Assembly (NCBI GenBank): GCA_965199595.1
Contig: OZ241182.1
Location: 1,984,001 to 2,048,000 of the forward strand
Length of the DNA: 64,000 nt
Reading direction: 5' to 3'
Source of the DNA: JBBROS01 sp965199595
GTDB taxonomy: Bacteria; Pseudomonadota; Alphaproteobacteria; Acetobacterales; Acetobacteraceae
In this document: positions 22,305 to 30,938 of the stretch, in pieces
Layout of the letters: each line of letters begins with the position of its first letter
Numbering within the stretch: the stretch's first letter is position 1
Translations under genes and position numbers: made by a program
The notes under the pieces: generated by a model
Database searches by the model: none
Seen by the model: only the letters and a program-made list of their open reading frames with translations
Told to the model about the DNA's origin: nothing

Positions 22305-24356
22305 ATGACCGCCTCTGCAAACGCCGCCACAAACGCCGACAGCATCGCGCTGTTCGACCGCGGCATCCTGGCCCGCGCCAGCCGCGATGCCTTCGTCAAG
22401 CTCAACCCCATGCAGCTCATCCGCAATCCCGTCATCTTCGTCACCGAGGTCGTCTCGATCCTGGTGACGGTGCTGGCCGTCCGCAACCTGGTGGCGCGGG
22501 AGCCCGCCGCCTTCGCCGTCAGCATCGCGGTGTGGCTCTGGCTGACCGTGCTGTTCGCCACCTTTGCCGAGGCGGTGGCGGAGGGGCGGGGCCGGGCCCG
22601 GGCCGAAAGCCTGCGCCGCGCCCGCAGCGACGCCATGGCGAAGGTGCTGACCAGCGCCGCCGACCGCACCAGGTGGAAGGAGGTCCCGGCCGCCGACCTC
22701 CGCAAGGGCACGCTGGTGCTGGTGCAGACCAACGACCTGGTGCCCTCCGACGGCGAGATCGTCGAGGGCGTCGCCAGCGTCAATGAGAGCGCCATCACCG
22801 GCGAGAGCGCCCCGGTGATCCGCGAGGCCGGCGGCGACCGCAGCGCCGTGACGGGCGGCACCCAGGTGGTGTCGGACTGGCTGGTCGTGCGCATCACCGC
22901 GGAGCCCGGCAGCACCTTCATCGACCGCATGATCGCGCTGGTCGAAGGCGCCGAGCGCCGCAAGACGCCGAACGAGATCGCGCTCAACATCCTGCTCGCC
23001 GGCCTCACCATCATCTTCCTGATCGCGGTGGTGACGCTGGTGGGCTTTGCCAGCTACTCCGGCACCACGCTCAGCGTGCCGGTGCTGGTGGCGCTGTTCG
23101 TGACGCTGATCCCCACCACCATCGGCGGCCTGCTCTCGGCCATCGGCATCGCGGGCATGGACCGGCTGATCCGCTTCAACGTCGTCGCGACCTCGGGCCG
23201 CGCGGTGGAGGCGGCGGGCGACGTGGACACGCTGCTGCTGGACAAGACCGGCACCATCACCTTCGGCAACCGCGCCGCCGCCGGGCTGCATCCGGTGCCG
23301 GGCGTGGACGAGCGGACATTGGCCGAGGCGGCGATGCTGGCCTCCCTGGGTGACGACACGCCGGAGGGGCGCTCCATCCTGTCCTACGTGCGGGACCGGC
23401 ACGGGCTCTCTGCCGAGCGGAAGGATGATGCCGTCATCGTGCCGTTCAGCGCCAACACCCGGGTCAGCGGCCTCGACTCCGGCGGCCAGAGCTGGCGCAA
23501 GGGAGCGGTGGACAGCGTGCTCGCCCTCTCCAACACCGCGGCGCCAGCTGCCTTCACAGCAGCGGTGGATCGCGTGTCCCGCGCCGGCAGCACCCCGCTG
23601 GGCGTGGTGCGCGACGGGCAGCTGATGGGCGTCGTCGAGCTGAAGGACATCGTGAAGCCCGGCATCCGCGAGCGCTTCGCCGCCCTGCGCTCCATGGGCA
23701 TCCGCACCGTGATGATCACCGGCGACAACAAGGTGACGGCCGCGGCCATCGCCGGGGAGGCGGGGGTCGACGACTTCCTGGCGCAGGCCACCCCGCAGGA
23801 CAAGCTGGACTACATCCGCCGCATCCAGGCCGAAGGGCGCCTGGTGGCCATGTGCGGGGACGGCACCAACGACGCCCCGGCGCTCGCCCAGGCCGATGTG
23901 GGCGTGGCGATGCAGACCGGCACCCAGGCGGCGCGCGAAGCCGGCAACATGGTGGACCTGGACAGCGACCCCACGAAGCTGATCGAGGTCGTGGAGATCG
24001 GCAAGCAGCTGCTGATCACCCGTGGCTCGCTGACCACCTTCAGCATCGCCAACGATGTGTCCAAATACTTCGCCATCCTGCCCGCGATCTTCGCCGCCAC
24101 CTATCCGGAGCTGGGGGCGCTGAACATCATGCACCTCACCAGTCCGCAGACGGCGATCCTCTCGGCGGTGATCTTCAATGCACTGATCATCGTCGCCCTG
24201 GTGCCGCTGGCGCTCCGCGGCGTGGCCTTCACCCCCATCGGCGCCGCCGCCCTGCTGCGCCGCAACCTGCTGATCTACGGTCTCGGTGGCCTGGTGGCGC
24301 CGTTCGTCGGCATCAAGCTCATCGACCTGCTTCTGACCCTGTTCGGAGTCCGCTGA
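22305..24356 (+). CDS. kdpB: K+-transporting P-type ATPase subunit KdpB
   Basis: 683 residues. Catalytic P-type ATPase subunit that hydrolyses ATP and drives K+ transfer from KdpA. Phosphorylated Asp313 in LLLDKTGTITFGN; actuator motif NESAITGESAPVIRE (TGES); hinge MCGDGTNDAPALAQADVGVAM; N-domain KGAVDSVL. The KdpB-specific serine region (TITFGNR, regulatory phosphorylation on the TGES serine) is intact. Start ATG follows kdpA by 12 bases; GGAAT ribosome-binding region. Confidence 0.97.
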   Translation: MTASANAATNADSIALFDRGILARASRDAFVKLNPMQLIRNPVIFVTEVVSILVTVLAVRNLVAREPAAFAVSIAVWLWLTVLFATFAEAVAEGRGRARAESLRRARSDAMAKVLTSAADRTRWKEVPAADLRKGTLVLVQTNDLVPSDGEIVEGVASVNESAITGESAPVIREAGGDRSAVTGGTQVVSDWLVVRITAEPGSTFIDRMIALVEGAERRKTPNEIALNILLAGLTIIFLIAVVTLVGFASYSGTTLSVPVLVALFVTLIPTTIGGLLSAIGIAGMDRLIRFNVVATSGRAVEAAGDVDTLLLDKTGTITFGNRAAAGLHPVPGVDERTLAEAAMLASLGDDTPEGRSILSYVRDRHGLSAERKDDAVIVPFSANTRVSGLDSGGQSWRKGAVDSVLALSNTAAPAAFTAAVDRVSRAGSTPLGVVRDGQLMGVVELKDIVKPGIRERFAALRSMGIRTVMITGDNKVTAAAIAGEAGVDDFLAQATPQDKLDYIRRIQAEGRLVAMCGDGTNDAPALAQADVGVAMQTGTQAAREAGNMVDLDSDPTKLIEVVEIGKQLLITRGSLTTFSIANDVSKYFAILPAIFAATYPELGALNIMHLTSPQTAILSAVIFNALIIVALVPLALRGVAFTPIGAAALLRRNLLIYGLGGLVAPFVGIKLIDLLLTLFGVR

Positions 24357-24357
24357 T

Positions 24358-24942
24358 ATGAACCACCTCCGCCCCGCGATCATGCTGGTCGTGCTGTTCA
24401 CCCTGTTGACCGGCATCGCCCTGCCGCTCGGCTTCGTGGGCCTGGCCGGGGCCGTGATGCCGTTCCAGGCCGGCGGCTCCCTTGTTGTCCGGGACGGCAA
24501 GGTCGTGGGTTCGGCGCTGATCGGGCAGAACTGGACCGGCGACAAATACCTGCAGGGCCGGCCCTCCGCCACCACGGCGCCCGACCCGGCAGATGCCAGC
24601 AAGACGGTACCCGCCCCCTACAACGCCGCCAGCTCCGGCGCCTCGAACGCCGGGCCGACCTCGAAAGGGCTGATCGAACGCGTCACCGCCGATGTCGCCA
24701 AGATGGGCGGCAGCCCGGTGCCCGGCGATGCGCTCACCACCTCGGCCTCGGGGCTCGATCCGCACATCTCTCCCGCCTTCGCAGCGCTGCAGGTGGCTCG
24801 CATCGCCAAGGCGCGCGGGCTGACGGTGGCCCAGGTGCAAGCCGCGGTGGACGCAGGCACGGAGGGGCGGCTGCTCGGCCTGATCGGCGAGCCCCGCGTG
24901 AACGTGCTGGCGGTCAACCTGGCGTTGGATGCCCATAGCTGA
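24358..24942 (+). CDS. kdpC: K+-transporting ATPase subunit KdpC
   Basis: 194 residues. Single N-terminal membrane helix (AIMLVVLFTLLTGIALPLGFVGL) and a periplasmic domain with the family motifs GSALIGQNWTGDKYLQGRPSAT, GPTSKGLIERV, DALTTSASGLDPHISPAFAALQVARIA and GLIGEPRVNVLAVNLALD. KdpC stabilises the pump and raises nucleotide affinity. Start lies 2 bases after the kdpB stop. Confidence 0.96.
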   Translation: MNHLRPAIMLVVLFTLLTGIALPLGFVGLAGAVMPFQAGGSLVVRDGKVVGSALIGQNWTGDKYLQGRPSATTAPDPADASKTVPAPYNAASSGASNAGPTSKGLIERVTADVAKMGGSPVPGDALTTSASGLDPHISPAFAALQVARIAKARGLTVAQVQAAVDAGTEGRLLGLIGEPRVNVLAVNLALDAHS

Positions 24943-24959
24943 CCCGCATCGTGTAAACC

Positions 24960-27584
24960 ATGCCGATGGATGAACGCCGGCGCGACCCCGATGCCCTGAT
25001 TGCCGACGCGGCGGCGGAGGGGCGGGGCCGTCTCAAGATCTTCCTTGGGGCGGCTCCCGGCGTCGGCAAGACCTGGGAGATGCTGGCGGCGGCGCACCAC
25101 CGCCGGGCCAACGGGATTGACGTGTTGGTTGGCGTGGTGGAGACGCATGGCCGGGCCGGCACCGAGGCGCAGATCGGCGACCTGCCGGTGCTGCCCCGCA
25201 AGGCCATGCCGTATCGCGGACAGATGCTGGAGGAGTTCGACCTCGAAGCCGCGCTGCTGGCCCGGCCCGGCCTGCTGCTGGTGGACGAGCTGGCGCACAC
25301 CAACGCCGCCGGCAGCCGCCACGCCAAGCGATGGGAGGACGTGCGGGACCTGCTGGATGCCGGCATCGACGTCTGGGCCACGCTCAACGTGCAGCATCTG
25401 GAGAGCCTGAACGACGACGTGGCGCGCATCACCGGCGTGCGCGTCACCGAAACCTTGCCCGACAAGGTGCTCGAGATGGCGGAGGAGATCGAACTGATCG
25501 ACCTGACGCCCGCCGAACTGCAGGCCCGGTTGCGCGACGGCCGCATCTACCGGCCCGATGTCGCTGGCCGGGCGCTGGAGGGCTTCTTCCGCACCGGCAA
25601 CCTGGCGGCGTTGCGCGAGATCGCCATGCGGCGCGCGGCGGAGCACGTGGATGGCGATGTGCGCCTGTATATGCGCCGCCACGCCATCAGCGGTCCCTGG
25701 CCGGCCAATGACCGGGTGCTGGCGCTGATCGGCGACGCGGTGACGGCCGGCACGGTGCTGCGGCAGGCCAAGCGGCTGGCCGACGCGCTTCATGCGCCCT
25801 GGGTGGCGCTGCACATCGAGCGCGGATCGAACCCCATGCCGCTGGTTGCGCCGCTGGAGCTGGCGGCGCAGCTGGGGGCGGAGCTGGATGTGCGCGCCGG
25901 TGGTGACCTGGTTCGGGCGGTGCTCGACGCCGCCGCGGGACACAACGCAACCCACGTGGTCATGGGCCGCAACCCGGCGGCACGCTGGCGCATGCCGGGC
26001 CGCCGGTCGCTGACCGGGGAGCTGCTGCGTCAGGCCCCCAACCTCGCCTTGCACGTGGTGCCGGCTGCCGGTGCGGTGCCCCGCAAAGCCGCTGTGCCCC
26101 GGCCCGCATTCCTGCACTGGGCGGCGGCGGCCGCGCTGGTTGCTGCCGTCACCGGGGCGGCCATCCTTGCCGACGACATCGTGCCGCCACGGGCGCTGGG
26201 CATGGTGTACCTCGCCTGCGTCGTGCTGGCCGGCAGCCTGGCCGGCTTGTGGATCGCGCTGTTCACCGCCGCGGTGGCGTTCCTGGCCTGGGATTTCTTC
26301 CTCCTGCCGCCTATATACCAGCTCACCATCGCCAGCGTGGAAGATTGGGTCGCGCTGGGCGTGTTCGCCGCCGTGGCCTGCATCAGCGGCAGCCTGGCAA
26401 GCCGCGTGCGCACGCAGGCGCGGGCCGGGCAGGCGCGCATCGATGGCCTGCGCCGCATCTCCCGCTTCAGCCGCCGCCTGGGCGTGCCGACCACCGAGGC
26501 GGACCTGGTGGCTGAGATCGCTCGCGAGGCGGCGGGCATTCTCGGCGAAAGCGTGGTCCTGGGCGGCACCGGCGAGGATCTGTCCATCCGCGCCGCGGAC
26601 CCGGCGCCGGGCACGCTGGACGAAGGCAGCTGGGCCGCAGCGCGCTGGGCCGCCTCCCGCGACGAAGCGACCGGCCGCGGCACGACAACGCTGCCCTCCG
26701 CCCTCTGGCGCTTCCTGCCGATGCGCACGGTGCGCGGCCAACAGGGCGTGGTGGGGGTACGCGCCGTTCAGGACCGGCCGCTGGACGAGCCGACGCTGCA
26801 GACGCTCACGGCCTTGGCGGACCAGGCCGCGGTGGCGCTGGAGCGCGTCTCGCTGGCCAATACCGCCGCTCGGTCGGCGGCGATGGATGAAACGCAGAAG
26901 CTGCGGACCGCCCTGCTCAACTCGCTGAGCCACGATCTGCGCACCCCGCTCACCAGCATCCGCGGCGCGGCGGAAACCTTGCAGCTGAGCGGACTCGACC
27001 TCAAACCCGAACAGCGGCGGGATCTGCTGGACAGCATCGGGGAGGACACGGCGCGCATGACGCGGTTCCTCTCCAACATCATGGACCTGACCCGGCTGGA
27101 GAGCGGAGCCATCCACCCCAGCCTGGTTGCCGTCGATCTGGCGGAACTGGTGGATGCCGCGATCACGCGCGTGCCCGGGCTGGACGCGGTGGCGATCGGG
27201 CTACCGGCGGATCTGCCGGCCGGGCGGGCGGACCCGGTGCTGCTGGAACAGGTGCTGGTGAACCTGCTCGACAACGCGCACCGGTATGCGCCATCGGGGT
27301 CGTTGGTCCGGGTGTCGGCCCGGGCGGCAGCGCGGTTGATCACGCTGGAGATTGCCGATGAGGGCGTGGGCATCCCGCCCGACGACCTGCCGCATGTGTT
27401 CGACAGCTTCTACAGGGCGCGCCGCGGCGATCGGGAGGCGCCCGGCACCGGCCTGGGACTCGCGATTGCCCGCGGCCTGATGGAGGCGATGGGTGGTGGC
27501 GTGAGCGCCGTCAGTCCGCGCCCCGATGCGCCGCGCGATGGCTCGCCCGGCACGCTGATCACGCTCAGGCTGCCGGCCGCATGA
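24960..27584 (+). CDS. kdpD: Osmosensitive K+ channel histidine kinase KdpD
   Basis: 874 residues. N-terminal KdpD domain with Walker A-like GAAPGVGKT (30-38) and LLVDELAHTNAAGSRH; universal-stress-protein-like domain (about 245-365); four membrane helices about 380-480; GAF-like segment; HisKA domain with phospho-accepting H658 in LSHDLRTPLTSIRGAAE; HATPase with DNAHRYAPSG, DEGVGIP and GTGLGLAIARGLMEAMGG. Senses low K+/ionic conditions and phosphorylates KdpE. Slightly shorter than E. coli KdpD (894). Begins 17 bases after kdpC and overlaps kdpE by four bases, so sensor and regulator genes are part of the same operon. Confidence 0.96.
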   Translation: MPMDERRRDPDALIADAAAEGRGRLKIFLGAAPGVGKTWEMLAAAHHRRANGIDVLVGVVETHGRAGTEAQIGDLPVLPRKAMPYRGQMLEEFDLEAALLARPGLLLVDELAHTNAAGSRHAKRWEDVRDLLDAGIDVWATLNVQHLESLNDDVARITGVRVTETLPDKVLEMAEEIELIDLTPAELQARLRDGRIYRPDVAGRALEGFFRTGNLAALREIAMRRAAEHVDGDVRLYMRRHAISGPWPANDRVLALIGDAVTAGTVLRQAKRLADALHAPWVALHIERGSNPMPLVAPLELAAQLGAELDVRAGGDLVRAVLDAAAGHNATHVVMGRNPAARWRMPGRRSLTGELLRQAPNLALHVVPAAGAVPRKAAVPRPAFLHWAAAAALVAAVTGAAILADDIVPPRALGMVYLACVVLAGSLAGLWIALFTAAVAFLAWDFFLLPPIYQLTIASVEDWVALGVFAAVACISGSLASRVRTQARAGQARIDGLRRISRFSRRLGVPTTEADLVAEIAREAAGILGESVVLGGTGEDLSIRAADPAPGTLDEGSWAAARWAASRDEATGRGTTTLPSALWRFLPMRTVRGQQGVVGVRAVQDRPLDEPTLQTLTALADQAAVALERVSLANTAARSAAMDETQKLRTALLNSLSHDLRTPLTSIRGAAETLQLSGLDLKPEQRRDLLDSIGEDTARMTRFLSNIMDLTRLESGAIHPSLVAVDLAELVDAAITRVPGLDAVAIGLPADLPAGRADPVLLEQVLVNLLDNAHRYAPSGSLVRVSARAAARLITLEIADEGVGIPPDDLPHVFDSFYRARRGDREAPGTGLGLAIARGLMEAMGGGVSAVSPRPDAPRDGSPGTLITLRLPAA

Positions 27585-28267
27585 TCCGTACTCGCATCCT
27601 GGTGATTGACGACGAGCCGCAGATCCACCGCTTCCTCAAGCCCGCGCTCGAGGCGTCCGGCTACGCGGTCGAACGTGCTGATACCGCGGCGGAGGGGTTG
27701 CGCCAGATTGCCGCGCGGCCCCCGGCGGTGATCCTGCTGGACCTCGGACTGCCGGACATGGATGGCCAGGAGGTGTTGACCCGGTTGCGCGCGGGCAGCG
27801 CGGTGCCGATCATCGTTCTCTCCGCCCGGGATCAGGAAGCGGAGAAGGTGCGCGCGCTTGATCACGGCGCCGATGACTATGTTGAAAAGCCGTTTGGCGT
27901 GACCGAGCTGCTCGCCCGCATCCGCACGGCGTTGCGGCACGCGCGACCTGGTGATGGCCGGGTTGCCGAGTACTTCAGTGCCGGGGCACTCGTGGTCGAC
28001 ATGGTGCGCAGGCTGGTGACGGTGGCGGGCGAGGCGGTGCATCTCAGCCCGCGCGAATATTCCCTGCTGGTTTTGCTGGCCAGGGATGTCGGCCGCGTGG
28101 TGACGCATCGGCAGTTGCTGGAGGGGGTATGGGGCCCGGCACATGCGCAGGATGTCCAGTACCTGCGGGTCTATGTCGGCCACCTCCGTACGAAGCTCGG
28201 ATTGGCTGCCGTTCTGCTGACCACGGAACCCGGTGTGGGATACCGGCTGCTAGATGTGCAAGGATAG
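27581..28267 (+). CDS. kdpE: kdp operon response regulator KdpE
   Basis: 228 residues. Receiver domain with acidic pair DDE (10-12), phosphorylated Asp54 in ILLDLGLPDMDG, Lys in YVEKPF; OmpR/PhoB winged-helix DNA-binding domain (VHLSPREYSLLVLLARDVGRVVTH, YLRVYVGHLRTKLG). Activates the kdp promoter under K+ limitation. ATG overlaps the kdpD stop (ATGA), the final gene of the operon; a hairpin follows. Confidence 0.95.
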   Translation: MIRTRILVIDDEPQIHRFLKPALEASGYAVERADTAAEGLRQIAARPPAVILLDLGLPDMDGQEVLTRLRAGSAVPIIVLSARDQEAEKVRALDHGADDYVEKPFGVTELLARIRTALRHARPGDGRVAEYFSAGALVVDMVRRLVTVAGEAVHLSPREYSLLVLLARDVGRVVTHRQLLEGVWGPAHAQDVQYLRVYVGHLRTKLGLAAVLLTTEPGVGYRLLDVQG

Positions 28268-28283
28268 AGGATATGAAAACAAG

Positions 28284-28316
28284 CTGCCCCGCGCCTGATG
28301 GCGCGAGGCAAGGCAG
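28284..28316. terminator. Probable terminator after kdpE
   Basis: Outer stem CTGCC/GGCAG and inner stem GCGCC/GGCGC with TGAT loop, 16 bases after the kdpE stop and just before the convergent GlsB-type gene (stop 28332). Imperfect, no T-run. Confidence 0.4.
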
Positions 28317-28331
28317 TTCGGCGAAACTCAA

Positions 28332-28592
28332 TCAGTTCAGCGTGCGGCGGCCGGCGATCATGTGGTAGATCCAGAGCACGACAATGGCGCCGATCACGGC
28401 AACGATCATGCTGTAGAGGTTGAAGCCCGTAACCGGGGCGGCGCCGAACGTCTGGAACAGGAAACCACCTACGAACGCGCCGACAATGCCGAGCACGATA
28501 TCGAGAATGGCGCCCTGACCGGAGCCTGCATAGATCTTGCTGGCGATGAAGCCCGCAATGAGCCCGAGAACCAGCCAGCCAATAATGGACAT
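28332..28592 (-). CDS. GlsB/YeaQ/YmgE family membrane stress protein
   Basis: 86 residues, three membrane segments: IIGWLVLGLIAGFIASKI, GAILDIVLGIVGAFVGGFLF, LYSMIVAVIGAIVVLWIYH, with the family loops YAGSGQGA and FGAAPVTGFN. The family (transglycosylase-associated protein, Pfam Transgly_assoc) is induced by general and envelope stress. Start at ATG 28592 is supported by the canonical MSIIGWL beginning; the frame is open upstream. Convergent with kdpE. Confidence 0.88.
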   Translation of the reverse strand: MSIIGWLVLGLIAGFIASKIYAGSGQGAILDIVLGIVGAFVGGFLFQTFGAAPVTGFNLYSMIVAVIGAIVVLWIYHMIAGRRTLN

Positions 28593-28676
28593 AGGAGCCC
28601 CCCGAGGATTGAATGATGGCCGATGCCGCCATCGGCATGAGTCAAAGCATGTGGTGCGAACCGGCACCCGGTGTCA

Positions 28677-28701
28677 CGGGCCGGCCTTGAGGGCCGGCCC
28701 G
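28677..28701 (-). terminator. Terminator of the PepSY-like gene
   Basis: CGGGCCGGCC / GGCCGGCCCG, 10-bp perfect stem with a 5-base loop, about 10 bases beyond the stop of the minus-strand gene ending at 28712. Confidence 0.55.
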
Positions 28702-28711
28702 TGTAAGGTGC

Positions 28712-29365
28712 CTACGGGCGGGCAGGGGTTGTCCCGGCCGGCGGGTTGGTGCCGGTCGTGTTGGTGCCCAGCGTTCGGTCCATGGCGCGGGTCGCCGCGG
28801 TGCCGGGCGGGTTGCCGGTGGTGCCATCGATGTTGCGGGCCGGGGTGTGTGCCGTGGGCGCCGTGGTGGCCGGCCCCATCGTGGTCGGAGCCATCGTGCT
28901 CGGGCCCGTGCCGGTCGAAGCGGGCGTCGCGCCGCCCGGGCTCATGTTGCCCTTGTAGTCGAGCCAGACTGGAACGCTGGCGCCGTCCCGCATGCCGGTG
29001 CCGCGCCACACGCCCATATTATCCTTGTGCAGGCCCGTGACCTGCTGGAAGCCGTTACGCTCGAGGCGGCGACGTGCTTCACCTTCGCTGAACGAATTAC
29101 GGCCGCGTGCTGGCTGCGGCGCGTTCGCGGAGGTGGTGGCGACCGCCTGGTTGCGGTCACCGGCAGCGGCGGCGGCGCCGGTGTTCCGGTCGACCACACC
29201 CGTTCCGGGCGTGACGCCGGTGTTCGGGTTCACGCCGGACATCGGCGCGACCGAGGTGGCGCCCGGTACGGTGTTGCCGGGGGTCGGCCGGGTCGGCGCG
29301 GCTCCCTGGGCGAAGGCGGTGCCCGCCAGAAGGGTGGCGGCAAGGGCGAGGGCGGTTGTCTTCAT
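28712..29365 (-). CDS. Exported Thr/Pro/Gly-rich protein with a short PepSY-like domain
   Basis: 217 residues. Cleavable Sec signal (MKTTALALAATLLAGTAFAQ). Mature protein is mostly low-complexity Thr/Pro/Gly/Ala, with one folded-looking core about 85-140: SFSEGEARRRLERNGFQQV then GVWRGTGMRDGASVPVWLD, which resembles one PepSY-like unit (helix, then strands). Located in the periplasm or cell surface; function unknown. Its GC-rich, repetitive ends make real length and borders harder to judge, but the signal peptide and core argue for a true gene. Monocistronic with a hairpin after it. Confidence 0.65.
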   Translation of the reverse strand: MKTTALALAATLLAGTAFAQGAAPTRPTPGNTVPGATSVAPMSGVNPNTGVTPGTGVVDRNTGAAAAAGDRNQAVATTSANAPQPARGRNSFSEGEARRRLERNGFQQVTGLHKDNMGVWRGTGMRDGASVPVWLDYKGNMSPGGATPASTGTGPSTMAPTTMGPATTAPTAHTPARNIDGTTGNPPGTAATRAMDRTLGTNTTGTNPPAGTTPARP

Positions 29366-29685
29366 CTTGATAGTCCTTGTTCGTCGTGTGCGGACAGTGA
29401 ACAGGCCAGCGTGGCCCAGATTGATTATTGGATCGGTATGGCCGATTTGTGGCCGGCTGACGGTGCTGACTGAATGGAATTGAGGTTGGTGAACCTGTTG
29501 TGTCTCAGGCCGTCAGAACTTGCTTGGAGAGACGGCACGTGCTGTCCAGTCTGCAAGGGCGCTCCGTGGCGGCTTGTGAGACCGATAAACATCCGGCGAA
29601 CGGAAAAGTGGCATGGAGAACCACACACGTTCGCGTGTGCGCCAGTTGACGGCTGGCGCCGCTCCGCCACCCGGATTGCGTGGGA
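29366..29685. other. Intergenic region without a recognised gene
   Basis: 320 bases between the PepSY-like gene and the DUF2382-type pair. Reading frames here lack coding character. Two hairpins at 29624-29658 serve the minus-strand gene that ends at 29686; otherwise nothing is identified. Confidence 0.5.
29624..29658 (-). terminator. Tandem hairpins after the DUF2382-type genes
   Basis: First hairpin CACACG-TTCG-CGTGTG (29624-29639) has a stable UUCG-type loop on the + strand; second CGCCAG/CTGGCG at 29640-29658. Together they lie about 28 bases after the stop at 29686 for minus-strand transcription. Confidence 0.45.
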
Positions 29686-30006
29686 TCATGACTCGCGCGG
29701 GTCCTCGATCGTGATCTCGGCCTGTTCCCGGCGCAGGACCGCGTGGATCGTCTCCACCGCCGTGGTTTCGGTTTTCACGATCACCAACTCCTCATACGTG
29801 CGGACCGCTGTGGAGAGATCCAGCCGCTCCTCCTGCTCCGACACCTCGAAGTGCCAGGCCAGGAACGGGTCGAGCCCGGGGGCAGCGTGATGCACGACGA
29901 CGACCCTGTCGTGTACCTCCTCGTGTTCAGACACGAGAGGCGCCGGATCCGGCGCCTGCCGGGTGCGCGCAACCTGCCGTAGCGGGTCCAGCAGCGCGTC
30001 CGTCAT
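29686..30006 (-). CDS. Small protein with a half DUF2382-like domain
   Basis: 106 residues, acidic, no signal or membrane segment. The C-terminal part (EELVIVKTETTAVETIHAVLRREQAEI) aligns with the second half of DUF2382 domains, whose usual pattern is EEl.i.k....v...V.LRrE.v.v. The N-terminal half (LVSEHEEVHDRVVVVHH, then LDPFLAWHFEVSEQEERLDL) resembles one too. It overlaps the upstream DUF2382 gene by four bases. DUF2382 (YsnF/AvaK) proteins are stress-associated, function unknown. Likely a diverged tandem copy. Confidence 0.6.
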   Translation of the reverse strand: MTDALLDPLRQVARTRQAPDPAPLVSEHEEVHDRVVVVHHAAPGLDPFLAWHFEVSEQEERLDLSTAVRTYEELVIVKTETTAVETIHAVLRREQAEITIEDPRES

Positions 30007-30452
30007 GGCGCCGCATCGTCGTTGGCAGGCGCCAGATGCTCGACCACGGCACGCTGGCGGCGTAGCGGCACCAGCCGCTCCACCGGATCGACCGCATGCA
30101 CCACGCGGATGTGCAGCTCCTCCGTCACCACCAGGCGCTTCTCCAGCACCATCATCTCCTCGACGATCGGCACGATCAGCACCTCACCCTCCATGCGGGT
30201 CTGCGGCATCGCCTCGCCGGGCGCCAGGCGACGGCCGGACGGCACGCGATCCACCTCGACCCGGCGGCTCCGCAACGTTTCGCGCACCTGGTGCTGCTCC
30301 ACGTCCGTCAGCACGGACACGCGGACCCGGCTCGTCTCCACCGTCCGCTTGCCCACCCGCAGCACTTCCTCCATCAGCGACAACGTCTCGGTCTCGCTGA
30401 CAGGCACGGATGACCGCCCGTCCTGGTCGGGGTGGCTGGGCGGTAGGGACAT
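30003..30452 (-). CDS. DUF2382 (YsnF/AvaK domain) protein
   Basis: 149 residues from ATG 30452, chosen because GGAG lies 8 bases upstream. Core SVPVSETETLSLMEEVLRVGKR to LVVTEELHIRVVHAVDP and LRRQRAVVEHL is the DUF2382 pattern: two copies of E..L.v.k..v.tg.V.v. Members are stress-inducible cytoplasmic or membrane-associated proteins, sometimes fused to PRC-barrel domains. No PRC barrel is present here. First gene of a two-gene minus-strand unit, overlapping the second by ATGA. Confidence 0.78.
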   Translation of the reverse strand: MSLPPSHPDQDGRSSVPVSETETLSLMEEVLRVGKRTVETSRVRVSVLTDVEQHQVRETLRSRRVEVDRVPSGRRLAPGEAMPQTRMEGEVLIVPIVEEMMVLEKRLVVTEELHIRVVHAVDPVERLVPLRRQRAVVEHLAPANDDAAP

Positions 30453-30545
30453 GGGGAACTCCGTACGATGCGGGTCGTGGCGGGCTGTCAACTCCGGGGC
30501 CGCCCGAGCGTTCCTTGACGACGAACAACAATGGCGGAGTGCCAG

Positions 30546-30920
30546 ATGACACGCATTGCAGAAGCAGCCAACGAACAGATCCAGGGCTTGCGGGAACACA
30601 TGCAACGGCTGAGCCGGAGCGGCGGTGCGTCCGCGGGCAGGAGCGGCGCCGGGTTCGGGACACTGGCCGGCCTGAACTACGCCGCCCTGCTGACCGAGGT
30701 GCTGCCGATGGTGACGCCGTTCACCGATCGTCTGCTGGCCCGGTTCCGCAAGCCCGAGGTCGTCGTTGTGGATGCGCCTGCCGCCACGGTGGTGCGCCGG
30801 CCTTCCATGTTCGGCCTGAAGCGCATGGCGGTTCTGGGGACCGTGCTGGCCGTCGCCGGCCTGGCCTATGGGTTCAGCAGCGGCAAGCTGCGGGTCGGCG
30901 TTCCGGCGCGCCGGGCCTAG
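30546..30920 (+). CDS. Small hypothetical membrane-anchored protein
   Basis: 124 residues from ATG 30546, which has GGAG 6 bases upstream. N-terminal helix-forming stretch (RIAEAANEQIQGLREHMQRL), central region, then one hydrophobic segment near the C-terminus (MAVLGTVLAVAGLAYGFSSG) followed by basic residues. Not recognised; possibly a membrane-tethered peptide. Divergent from DUF2382 with about 93 bases between starts. Confidence 0.55.
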   Translation: MTRIAEAANEQIQGLREHMQRLSRSGGASAGRSGAGFGTLAGLNYAALLTEVLPMVTPFTDRLLARFRKPEVVVVDAPAATVVRRPSMFGLKRMAVLGTVLAVAGLAYGFSSGKLRVGVPARRA

Positions 30921-30938
30921 CGCTCGTCTGCAGCAGGC

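Noticed and set aside
20859..24602. A 1247-residue open frame antisense to kdpA-kdpB-kdpC
   Set aside because: High GC third positions create long antisense frames; composition is repetitive (His/Arg/Gly/Asp-rich), with no family motif, and the plus-strand genes are certain.
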